NCBI RefSeq assembly: GCF_019649055.1
Contig: NW_026570237.1
Span: 62,001-126,000, forward strand
Direction of reading: 5' to 3'
DNA: 64,000 nucleotides
Source of the DNA: Paramacrobiotus metropolitanus
Taxonomy: Eukaryota; Tardigrada; Eutardigrada; Parachela; Macrobiotidae
Shown one piece after another: positions 42,493 through 51,916 of this stretch. A program made the translations under genes and the position numbers. The first letter of the stretch is position 1. Every line of letters starts with the position of its first letter. The notes below the pieces were generated by a model. That model was not told the origin of the DNA. It did not search any database and saw only the letters and a program-made list of their open reading frames with translations.

Positions 42493-43173
42493 TTGTCGAT
42501 TCCAGATATGTATTCGAATATGCGGAACCCCGAACCGGTTTCCGATTGTATGCGATGCGCATTGAACACCAACGAACGAAAATGCGTCGAATGTCTCCTT
42601 GGGAAGAATTTCCGGCTTATGCATCCGCCGACCGTCACTCCGCCATTGTATGGCGAAGTACTGTACAGGAACGTCGACGCTTACCGAATTATTGCCGAAC
42701 CGACTTACTGGCAATGTATGCAGAACGTACCGAATCAGTTGGCCGGAATGAAGATGGCAGTTCGAAAATTCATCGCCGAAGCCGGTGCTCGAGACGAATG
42801 GGTTACGGTTATCGACCCTGATTTTATCGATGTGGCTAATCAGCCGATTCCACAGATTCCTCAGCCGATCGTACCTAATGCGCCAAATATGCAGAATTCT
42901 GGATTTATTAATCCATCGAACAGCGTGGTGAACCCTGCCATGCTGCAGCGAATGTTGCCACCAGCGCAGCAGCCGATTCTTCCTGTGTTGCCGATGCAAC
43001 AGCCGAACGTGCCGAATCAGTTTTATTATCGACAGTCGCCGACGGGACAGCGTTTCACAACTGGAACTGCGTTGTCTGTGCCGCCCGGAACCCTATCGCA
43101 AGATGAAATGCAGAATATCACCAAAGTCTGCCGGCTGGATGTTTCAAGTACGATCCAGTGTCGAAGATGGTGA
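42493..43173 (+). CDS. Post-integrase segment 3: Cys-pair protein
   Basis: Open region of 226 codons. Near the N terminus are two Cys pairs (CMRC and CVEC, residues about 19-36) that could bind zinc. Residues about 45-115 are ordered (EVLYRNVDAYRIIAEPTYW, then NQLAGMKMAVRKFIAEAG); after that comes a Pro/Gln/Asn-rich disordered part (QPIPQIPQPIVPNAPNMQ). The end, with SVPPGTLSQDEM, corresponds to QVPPGALPPEHI in the related minus-strand fragment at 49.7-50.6 kb. Function unknown. Confidence 0.55.
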   Translation: MSIPDMYSNMRNPEPVSDCMRCALNTNERKCVECLLGKNFRLMHPPTVTPPLYGEVLYRNVDAYRIIAEPTYWQCMQNVPNQLAGMKMAVRKFIAEAGARDEWVTVIDPDFIDVANQPIPQIPQPIVPNAPNMQNSGFINPSNSVVNPAMLQRMLPPAQQPILPVLPMQQPNVPNQFYYRQSPTGQRFTTGTALSVPPGTLSQDEMQNITKVCRLDVSSTIQCRRW

Positions 43174-43913
43174 TGCCATGCCCTTGGCCGAAAGATAGCG
43201 AACATCGCCTTCAAAGAATGATGGAATCGTCGATTAGTAATGATATGACCGATCGGGTGAGTGAATTATCGCTTACCGAGTCAAATTCGAGCGGAAATAA
43301 TAAAAAGCGTAATCGAACGACATATGATGTAGAAAATCAGTCTCGTACACATGTTGTGGCTAACTTTAAAAATAATTTGAACGATAAATTTGTGAACGAT
43401 TCGTGTGGTAATTCTGATAATTTGCAGAATCAGCTGCATGCCAGCAATCGAACGTGGCAGAATACGAATATTCGTACAGATTCTTCAGTTATTCGACGCA
43501 ACGAAGTTGACTTTAAGAACGTTCGAAAAGACGTAACGATAATTCTGCGCAATATTGAGAATTACGTCGACAAAGTGGTGGAAGTTACTGGAGCCTCGAC
43601 ACAACCTGATCGAAATTCCATTAAAATTATGATCCATGAGTTTATCGAAGTTTTTCGAATGATTGACTTACCTGAACGTATTCGAAACTTGAATTATGGC
43701 CCAGTGAATTTTTATCGAATATTGGAACGTCGCCGTTACGATACGCAGCGTCGAAAAAACTTACCTTCAGTGTTAGATCCGACCCGATTACTCGAACCGA
43801 TTTTGATTGTGAATTACGAATTAATTTCGCAATTTCGAATTGTTGGAAATGCCAACGCCGAGTACTTCTTACTTCAGTTCGCCCTGCCGGACGCCGATCC
43901 TGCGAAATTCTAA
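43158..43913 (+). CDS. Post-integrase segment 4: conserved unknown
   Basis: Open region of 251 codons. It starts with a PCPWPKDSE motif also present as PCPWPAGTA in the minus-strand fragment. The C-terminal half is ordered: VTIILRNIENYVDKVVEVTG, then IKIMIHEFIEVFRMIDL, IRNLNYGPVNFYRILE and RRRYDTQRRKNLPSVLD. The fragment at 49.7-50.6 kb has the parallel IRRDLYQYVDRVVSVMG, AIIDALDLLHTIGYDLRI and ITRYETPRRYELRSALD. This gives clear homology at low identity, so the protein is maintained in the lineage. No domain recognised. Confidence 0.6.
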   Translation: MSKMVMPCPWPKDSEHRLQRMMESSISNDMTDRVSELSLTESNSSGNNKKRNRTTYDVENQSRTHVVANFKNNLNDKFVNDSCGNSDNLQNQLHASNRTWQNTNIRTDSSVIRRNEVDFKNVRKDVTIILRNIENYVDKVVEVTGASTQPDRNSIKIMIHEFIEVFRMIDLPERIRNLNYGPVNFYRILERRRYDTQRRKNLPSVLDPTRLLEPILIVNYELISQFRIVGNANAEYFLLQFALPDADPAKF

Positions 43914-43937
43914 TTTTTATGCAAGGTCTGCAGTGGC

Positions 43938-44924
43938 GTGTATAAGCGAATTAATTCGAAGCCGATTAAATGGGAAGATATTCGACCGAATACCGGATAT
44001 AAGGAAGCTGTAGTTATGATGATTGCAGCTCGATTGGGTTGTTATTCAGCCCATAATACTCTGTATCGAAATATTGCCGACTACCCATTGCTCACCGATG
44101 TAACTAAGGAGATGGGTAAACCACAGTTCGAATTTATGGAAGCGAAGTATTTGTCTCGAATTATTTCCTTGTCTGAAGAATCGAATACGAGTATCGAACC
44201 GGAATTTAATGGACACTTCGATGGTGTTTACGATAATATTAAGCGGTTGAAGACTCGACAGGAAGAATACGATAAAGGATTGGCTAGCAAGCGTGAAACC
44301 TTAGCCGATTCTTCGAACGCAAGTACGTCACGAACGAAGCGAGCGAACACTGTTTTACCGGTGATCGAAAAAACTCCTACGGGAGGTGTGTCTGATGATA
44401 AATCGCAGACACAGCCGAAACAGAATCTTGGACTTGATCCAGTGGGAATTGTGGAAATTCCGCCGAACAGTACGAGTGTCGATTCGACCGTACTGAATGC
44501 AGCGTCGATGGATGTTCAGTCACATGAGCAGCCAGTTGGTGACTCGAATGGCGATCATATTATGCCGACCGAACGAGAAGCGAAATTGTTGGACGAAATG
44601 GAAGTGTCTGGCGATATGGCACAGGATGTGTTGCGACGTTTGCGAAACGGCGAAGACTTACCTGAAATCGAAGCCTTGGCACAGAAAAAGGGAATGCATT
44701 ACTGCAAACTCTTCGAAGGAGTGGACCGTGTGTTCAACCCGGATGGAACGCCGCACGAACTGAAAATTCATGGCCGACCGAACGCAGAAGTGATGTACAA
44801 TGATGGAACCGTGGGACAGTTGTCTGAAGTACCTGAAGATGTGTACCCGAGCGTGGAAATGGGAAATTTGACGTCGTCCGTCAAGGAAGCGTTGGAAGTG
44901 GCAAATGATGATGGATCGAAGTAA
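43938..44924 (+). CDS. Post-integrase segment 5: conserved unknown
   Basis: Open region of 328 codons. The N-terminal 110 residues are ordered (PIKWEDIRPNTGYKEAVVMM, then FNGHFDGVYDNIKRLKT) and have a counterpart in the minus-strand fragment at 49.27-49.59 kb (MKITWDTINIGWGLKKYIIV, then HNGHYDGIYDLVKTIR). The rest is acidic and disordered until a C-terminal ordered part with LLDEMEVSGDMAQDVLRRLR. No membrane span, signal peptide or known domain. Likely a structural or host-interaction protein of the element; the role is unknown. Confidence 0.6.
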   Translation: MYKRINSKPIKWEDIRPNTGYKEAVVMMIAARLGCYSAHNTLYRNIADYPLLTDVTKEMGKPQFEFMEAKYLSRIISLSEESNTSIEPEFNGHFDGVYDNIKRLKTRQEEYDKGLASKRETLADSSNASTSRTKRANTVLPVIEKTPTGGVSDDKSQTQPKQNLGLDPVGIVEIPPNSTSVDSTVLNAASMDVQSHEQPVGDSNGDHIMPTEREAKLLDEMEVSGDMAQDVLRRLRNGEDLPEIEALAQKKGMHYCKLFEGVDRVFNPDGTPHELKIHGRPNAEVMYNDGTVGQLSEVPEDVYPSVEMGNLTSSVKEALEVANDDGSK

Positions 44925-45224
44925 CGACGGATCGACGCAGCTATGCGTATGTTGGATCTGGACCGACGCAGCAATGCGTATGTTGGATTGGAGTGGATCT
45001 CCGGAATTGGATCTTTTAATTAACCAAAGTTTTTTTTAATTGCTCATTTCGATAGAATTTGATTGCATTTCGATGTGATTTTTGGATTTTATTAAACTTT
45101 ATTTTCGATAAAAAATGGTACTAGTTGGTTTCTTAATACTTCGATAGTTTACTTCATATTTTTATTTTTATTTCTGTTAACTTGGATGGATCCTCGAGAG
45201 ACCTCGGATTCCCGTCCCGTGGCA

Positions 45225-45556
45225 TGTTAGAGCCGCGAGTGTGTGCGTCAGGGATGTGGGTGTGGTTTCGTGGATTCAGCTTCGCTGAATCGTCGATCGT
45301 GTCTGCCTTTGGCAGAGCCGCACAGTTCAGTTCTCGTCGAGCAGTTGTCGTGTGCGCATCTCGATTGCCTCGGATAAATCCTCGTCAACGATAGATGAGA
45401 TGTTGTTCGCTGTTTGGTTCCTTTTTCCTTTGTCATTGTCATTCCGATAGATTTTGTGTTGTCATGTGCGATCATTATTAAAATTGTGCCAATTTTATTC
45501 GTTTTTGGTGTGTGCTTTCCGCCACGTTCCTGCGTAGCGCAGGCACAGCTCCAACA
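45225..45556 (+). repeat. 3' LTR
   Basis: 332 bp, identical to the 5' LTR except for one visible C/T difference (32145 against 45385). It is preceded by GACCTCGGATTCCCGTCCCG (within about 45200-45219) rather than a purine tract; the same border motif is found in front of the related 3' LTR on the minus strand. Confidence 0.95.
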
Positions 45557-46190
45557 ATATTATGTAATAAAAACGTTAAACCGAAAAAACAACATCATGG
45601 GTTTCGATACCGCTACTCGACGTCCAGGCAATTTGTTTCGGACACCTGCAGGTTTCTGCTGTGTTTACCAAATATTCCATAGAATCCATTTCATGGTAAA
45701 GAAAGCAAAGCGCATTAAACGCTCAATCCAGTCCCGACATTCTTTGCTCTGCGCCTCCGGTTTCTCTCTTGCCGCTAATTTTTGAACGATTGTGAAAAAT
45801 AAGTAAACCTGTATATCTAGATCAAAAAATGCCAATTTCAACTGCAGCAATTTTACAATACTTGGCTTGCATCCGGTTAAAATCCGGATTCGAAGCAAAT
45901 CTAAAACATTGAGCCATTGTACTCCATTGTACGCTGTGAACTGTACGCCATTCAGTAAAGGACAGGTCCCCGGATTGTGCGTAGCAGAGAGAAAGTTGAG
46001 AAATGTTACTATCATGAAACGTTGCGGCTTCGAAACGTTGCGGATATGAAATGTTACGGTTTTGAAATGTTGTGTCGGCGAATTGTCCGGGATCTGAATC
46101 GTTGCTGCGGTGAATTGTAACTCGGTGAAACGTCTGGTTGTGAAATGTCTGGCGGCGAAACGTCGCACAATCCCTTTTCGGATAACTGTC

Positions 46191-47230
46191 TATCCTTATG
46201 GCGCACACGACGCTTAAACAAGTGCACATAACCCAGCTGCTGTGACCTACCGTAAAACGAGATTACTATTTCGTTTGTGTACTTTTATTAATGTACGCAA
46301 AAATGTACCGCACGTTTTCCCACAGTGATGTATGCCAGCATCTCTATGTGTTGTCAACATTTATTGTTCATCAACAGAACGCAGCGCAGCCGTATGCGGA
46401 TATACAGCTTACTTGTTGGGAATTTATTGTATACACCCTTTTGGGAGAATAGCAGACTCTTCGTGGGACGTTGAGGCAGCTCTCCGCGTACGGTATGTTT
46501 AATGCCAACGTTCGTAATGTTGATGTTTAGGAGCAAATAAAGAGAGTGTGTTCCGCTGTGCACTATGACAAATCGTCATACACCCATTTTCCACAGTCCT
46601 ACATATACTGTACCATGCGAGTATCATGGAAGTGTACACACCGAGCTGGGTTCCTCCCGGAATCTTCTTACTGGTTAAAGCAGTCCGGTTTCTGAGTTTT
46701 TGGTCTAATATCACGTAAATCTTGCATTATTACAACACCTTTCCTGCTGAGGTAGCTTTGTCGTTCTCCTGTGATGAAAAGGGACTTACCTTTCTAGTGT
46801 CCCTTATCCGCTTATCATCCGCCAAGGTGGATAACTTGGTCGTCCACTGTTGAGCAATGAAGGCTGGTTGCTGTTTATTTGCCAGGTACAAACTCCAAGA
46901 GCTTTCTTGAATTTTTTTCATGGTAAATCATAACAGTATGCGGTGCATAACTGCGCCGCGCAGACGCACCACTGCTTTAGCACATTTAGTTGACATTTAA
47001 ATTTTTTGTGTAAAGTGTAAATCAAGCTAAACAGACTTACCAGCTGGATATCAACACCGTCTATTCATTGTTAATCTATTCAAAACACCTATTATTAAGC
47101 AACATCGTATAAGTAACAGCTGTAGCACTAACTAAGCATAAAAATCTACATGAGTTGACAACCAAAACGCAGGTACGAGCTCGAGTGACATACGTTATAG
47201 AACAATTCGGGACTACTTGCACAAATTAGT
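46191..47230. other. No supported gene
   Basis: About 1 kb with short frames only. A microsatellite-like run of CCATATATGAA units is at about 47240-47300. Confidence 0.4.
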
Positions 47231-47821
47231 CTAATATAAACCACATATATAAACCATATATGAACCTACCATATATGAACCATATATGAACCATATATGA
47301 ATCCCGTTTTTGAAACCTTCAGCTTCCGTAATAAGCTTATCATATTCACTTTCCCACACCCGGATTACTGAATAGCCCATCTCCCGTAACGCTGCTTCTC
47401 GCTCCATAATTGCAGAATACAAACATTGCACTGTTAATTTTCGCGTCGGATTCATAAAAGTAGCCTTTGTTGTGCATGGATTGCCGTGCCAGTAATCTCC
47501 ATAGAATTCGTAAATCAATTGATTTTCTTCGTCAAAACCGTCGACAAAAAATTTTCCAATCCTGTACTCTCTCAACAGCTGCTCCCCCTCAGTATTCTCA
47601 ATGTAAGTAAGCCACTCAGTGCATTTGAGAGAGCATAAGCGCTGACTCGGACTTTTGACAACAGCCAGCAAATCTTTCTCCAAAATTCGCGCCCGCCAGT
47701 AGTGGCGAATTCCAGAGATGGTGTGAGCTGATGTGAACGGGCACAGCCCGCTGGAAATATCCATGAATAATTTCCTGTATTCTTGTCTCGGAGAAGCGCT
47801 CACGCTGCACAGAGAAAACAA
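47231..47821 (-). mobile_element. Second Polinton polymerase relic (short)
   Basis: The minus strand encodes SAHTISGIRHYWRARIL, CTEWLTYIENTEGEQLL, FFVDGFDEENQLIYEFYGDY and YSVIRVWESEYDKL. This is the VDG...YEF.G.YWHG segment of Polinton DNA polymerase B, parallel to 11.25-11.98 kb but clearly diverged from it. Only this segment is kept, so it is a fragment of another copy. It abuts the LTR of the neighbouring Gypsy fragment. A stand-alone endonuclease gene of the same fold is a possible alternative. Confidence 0.55.
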
Positions 47822-50800
47822 AACGAAACAGCATCTCCTCGAGAGATCGCTTTTATTTCCTTGAAATAAATGCTAGAACATCATCAGAAAGCAAAAATCT
47901 AATGGAGAAAAAGGGCATGAAATCAGAAAAAGCTAGGAATCGGTGTAAACGGTTAAGAAGCTGGCACTCGACTGGCAACACACGATTTATCGTGTGTGGA
48001 AAACGGCAGATGGCAAGCCGAATGGTGAGGCAACTGTGCCGATATCCTGTGATCAATGCACAGAACTCTGACATGCCACGGGACGGGATGCCGAGGTCCC
48101 TTGAGGCTCAAAACAGGAACGAGAAATGAAAGAATGCATTCTAAGTGCAACATAATGAGCAATCGATATATAAAAAAATTGTGCCATTTTATTCCATCAC
48201 AGTTAGTGAGAACAAGACGCGGCAAAATGCGGCGTAAAATTAATCAAAACGAGTTTGTACTCGTGACAAAATCCGTTAAATTCTCATTCCGGTTAATTCC
48301 AAAATCGCGCATGTTAATCCATGTTAATTTTGCAAGTTTTCATTCCGGATATTTATCCTCCAATTATACGCTTTTTAGCGTCGATCCACGACATCGTTGC
48401 AACTTAGTGCATATACGGCGATTTCTCATTTTGCTTTTTATGCATTTAATGCACTACGGCGGTTCTTTAGCTGAGTGTTATGCACCGATTTGTGCGTCTA
48501 CGGCGATCTAATTTTTTGTAATGATTGAAACAAATTCTATCTCATGCACTCGTTGGGCTTTTTACGGCGATTAAGTATCAGTATCACGTTGTGTACTACG
48601 GCAATTAAATTTTAGCTTTTAATGCTTTTACGGCGGTTTTACCTGCGTTTCCTCGTTCAACGCATTAAGAGCATCGCTCAATACTTTGTACGTAGCCTTA
48701 GCTTCGGCACTATCCTCGCACATATCAATATCAACTTCGCTCGCAGGAATAAGGAAATACAACGGTTCGTTATCGTTGTCCGGGATTTGGACACAACAAA
48801 TGTCCAGTTCCAGAAGGGATCTATCTTTCGAATCGTCGTCCAACAGTTCCCGTTGCTTTTCCCGCAGAGCTTGTCGGGACGGAAAGAAAAAATTATTCTC
48901 CAACGGCGGCTTCTCGTCCGTCTCCATCACAGCTTTCTGCTCTGGTGTCTCCAGAGTTTCTTCAATTGTAAGTAGTTCTACTGACGCGTTAACTTCACTT
49001 TGCGGCATTCCCCTAGTCGGTACAGTAACAATCGCAGGTGTGTTCACAGGAACAACTGCTGGTACGATAACCATAGTATCAACTACTGGTGCAGTAACTA
49101 CTGCGGTAATCGGTAGAGTTGATGCAGCATCAACTGTCTCCGGCGTTTCTTCACTTCCTTCAGTGTCCATCGACACTATCGGTTTCTTCAGTCCAGGTTG
49201 GACTGTTTTACTGGTTGATGGGGCATCGGGTGAATTTGGGGCGACTTTGCGCTTTCCCTGACCTTGGCGTTCAGCGAATTGTTTTAACGAGATCATAAAT
49301 CCCGTCATAATGTCCATTATGGATAGCTTCGGTTTTCAGTCCATCGATTTGCATGCCATGCAAAATGCCATTAAGTACTTTCGCTTGTTGTTCCTCATTA
49401 AGAGGCTCTCCCAAACGATTAACGTAACATTTGAGTCGGCGATTCTGCTCCACTTGCCGGTATGTCCGCGCGTAGTGGTGAGCGTGGCAATTGCCCATTA
49501 ACGCGGACAGGATAACTATGATATACTTCTTTAATCCCCATCCAATGTTAATCGTGTCCCATGTAATTTTCATGGGGGCAATTTTCCGCTGCATTGCACA
49601 TGCGGCGCGGAAGAAAAACCAGAGCTTCGCTGGGTCGGTATCCGGTAGAATAAACTGTAGGAGAAACTCCTCTGGATCTTCGGTAAATAGGATTTTAAAA
49701 TAGGAAATTAATTCTAGTCTACTACGGTAATCTCAGTCAGTTTTTCTTTCAGCTGAGAAATGTCCAGCGCGCTACGCAGCTCATAGCGACGCGGCGTTTC
49801 GTATCGCGTAATCTCCATCTGACGGAACACATCAATTTTATACATATTGATCGAGTTCCTGATACGGAGATCGTATCCAATAGTATGCAACAAGTCCAAG
49901 GCATCGATTATGGCTTTGCCAATTTCTGCTCGTTGATCAGCGTTAACAGTGCCCATTACTGACACGACGCGATCAACGTATTGATACAAGTCTCGACGAA
50001 TAACGTCGATATCACGGCCGATATACTGCGGGTGCGTCTGTCGCTCTGGCATCAGTAATACAGATGCATCTGGTTTGTATTTGACCGGCTCACCGCGCGT
50101 TGCGCGAGCGTTCCAGTTCGGCGATTTCTTCTTCTGCAATTCAGCGGCGGCTGGATTTAATTTACCAGGCATAATATCGCCTTCTTCAAAAGATTTATTT
50201 GCGGTTTTTCCCACGTTCGGTGAATTATAAGTGATCTTATGGCGTGTTTTACCACTAGCATTGCTAGTGTTGCTAGAATAGCTAGCACATGAATTCGGTT
50301 CTGAATTTACGGCTGATTCACTTACAGCTCTGTTGGTTACGGGCTGCACTTGCAACGTTTGTTGCGGATACGGCGTTTGGTTTGCTGATGCCACTCTGGT
50401 CAGCGGCAGGAGATTCGCTAACAACGGATTGGCCTGCCGTTGTTGTGGCTCTTTCGGCGCTGTTCCTGCTGGCCATGGGCATGGAGTTTTCATCCGGGTT
50501 TCCGAATCGTACTGGTAACTTCCACTCGGGAGGCTTTGCTGCGGGTGAGCAATATGCTCTGGAGGCAATGCGCCCGGCGGCACTTGCAACGCCATATTCG
50601 TATAACGAACTGGTTGTTGGGTTTGCTGCTGGTATCTCGTTGCTTGCAGACTTTGCTGCTGATACGGCTACTACTATAGACGGCTGTATAGGCGATTTTC
50701 CCACGGTGTGACCCCGTGGGAATACGACAAAAATATGCCGCAATACGACAAAAATTGTGACATACCATTTGGCCGAGCACGATACAGCTCAGTGCTTCCA

Positions 50801-50861
50801 GATGGCTTCGCTTTTGGCGGTCTCTTTGAAAATTGTTAGATTGTGTAAAAAACAGTAACAT
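47813..50861 (-). mobile_element. 3' fragment of a related Gypsy element
   Basis: Minus-strand fossil. From its 5' side it carries counterparts of the post-integrase segments 3, 4 and 5 of the 13.6 kb element (open regions within 50.3-50.74, 49.71-50.60, 49.27-49.59 and 48.63-49.32 kb), then about 0.5 kb of non-coding DNA, then an LTR start TGTCAGAG at 48073. The motif before the LTR, GGGACCTCGGCATCCCGTCC, matches that of the other element nearly base for base. The LTR probably ends near 47813 (inference, ends CA). The pol, gag and 5' LTR are absent, so the element is 5'-truncated and broken in a few places. Older than the 13.6 kb element. Confidence 0.7.
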
Positions 50862-51180
50862 TATTATTTATGTACATTGTGATGTTGGGGAAGAGCAGAC
50901 GGATGTGCAGCAAGCAGCAGGTTAAAACTCGCTGCAAGCTTTTCACTTCGTCATTTCAAGAATCGCTACAACGCCAGTTTTCAGTCAGATATACGAGGAA
51001 TTGCAGTTTGAAATTATTTTCAATAAGTGGATATTCTTCGAACGACGGATATTATGGCGGATATTATTCAAGGTGAGACTTAATTAGATTAACATTATGT
51101 GATACTCATACGAAGTACCACTGAAAAGACCATTTGAAAGTAAAATATTGTTGAATTAAGAAAGATTTCATCCTGTTAAA
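50862..51180. other. No gene seen
   Basis: About 320 bp of AT-rich DNA between the Gypsy fragment and the tandem repeat ahead of the LINE. Confidence 0.4.
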
Positions 51181-51420
51181 AAAAGGTGTTTATATGAATT
51201 CCGAATTAGTACTACATTAATTTACTGAAAATCTGTATATGCCAACTGAAAATTAAATTATTATTACTTTTGTTTAAAATAATGAAACAAGCTGAAACGA
51301 TTTTAAATAAATTAAACTTCCGAATTATTTACTAGAATTATTTACTGGAAATCTGTATATAGAACTGAATTAAATTTTTATTACTTTTGTAAAATAAAAT
51401 ACGAAATGCGCTGCAACGAT
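51181..51420. repeat. 120-bp direct tandem repeat, 2 copies
   Basis: TTTACTG[A/G]AAATCTGTATAT occurs at 51221 and 51341, with the flanking 100 bp also alike, giving a 120-bp period. It lies directly in front of the LINE and may be part of its 5' untranslated region. Confidence 0.65.
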
Positions 51421-51916
51421 TACCAAATACGTTGTGCGAATGCTGCAACGCCCACCTGTTATGCCGGCCTGGTACAACCCGGCTGCCTCTGGGCAGCGGG
51501 AGTGCGGATTCTGCTTGGACGTGTCGGGGCAAAGGTCTTCCCGTGGATTATGTCACCAGTCCACCGGTCTACCGCAGCCTGCTTCGCGTATGTGCGCCTG
51601 GAAAACTGGACATCGGGTTTACACGTTACGCAGGACTAAGACAGTCATGGGTGAAAATATGGCATATTCCGGATGGAGGTGTCAGAGAAATGCGTGTGCG
51701 TCGCACAGGTTAGTCAGTGACTGCGGCTAATTGGGAAAGATTGAACGATACATATTTTCGGCTAAAGATTTTTCAAAGTGAGTGCTACTTGTACAACACT
51801 TCTGTATCCATTAGTCCATGTGCCTTAGCTACTGGTATGTGCAGAAAGCACGCATACATCTATACCGCTAAAGCGCTTTCGCAATTGCCATTGGCTAACC
51901 AGTGCTACTTGTATAG

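Larger units (their letters stand above)
31985..45556 (+). mobile_element. Ty3/Gypsy LTR retrotransposon with extra 3' genes (13.6 kb)
   Basis: The two 332-bp LTRs (31985-32316 and 45225-45556) begin TG, end CA, and differ at one visible position. The 4-bp duplication ATAT flanks the element (31981-31984 and 45557-45560). Parts in order: LTR, primer-site region, about 0.6 kb leader, Gag, aspartic protease, RT, RNase H with integrase, then about 4.5 kb of post-integrase coding sequence (five segments), LTR. Integrase after RT places it in Ty3/Gypsy. The near-identical LTRs mean a very recent insertion (inference: well under a million years at usual invertebrate rates). It looks nearly whole, with at most a handful of breaks. 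It sits inside a TIR element. It has a strong preference for TCGA-containing codons (Ser TCG, Arg CGA) not seen in its neighbours. Confidence 0.95.
31268..46190. mobile_element. TIR element with repeat arrays, split by the Gypsy insertion
   Basis: Degenerate short repeats of the type CAACATTTCGCAAC occur at about 31290-31455 and, in inverted orientation, at about 46000-46170. Outside each array is a GACAG plus ATCC and a TTTTCGG/CCGAAAA segment in matching inverted order, giving element ends near 31268 and 46190. Removing the 13.6 kb Gypsy insertion leaves about 1.35 kb, a plausible non-autonomous DNA element. The interior has no transposase; a minus-strand frame at 45665-46168 is unassigned. 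No target duplication was confirmed. The superfamily is unknown. Confidence 0.5.

Noticed and set aside
40397-44924. Post-integrase segments as an envelope gene
   Set aside because: No signal peptide, membrane span, furin-type site or fusion peptide is visible in any of the five segments.
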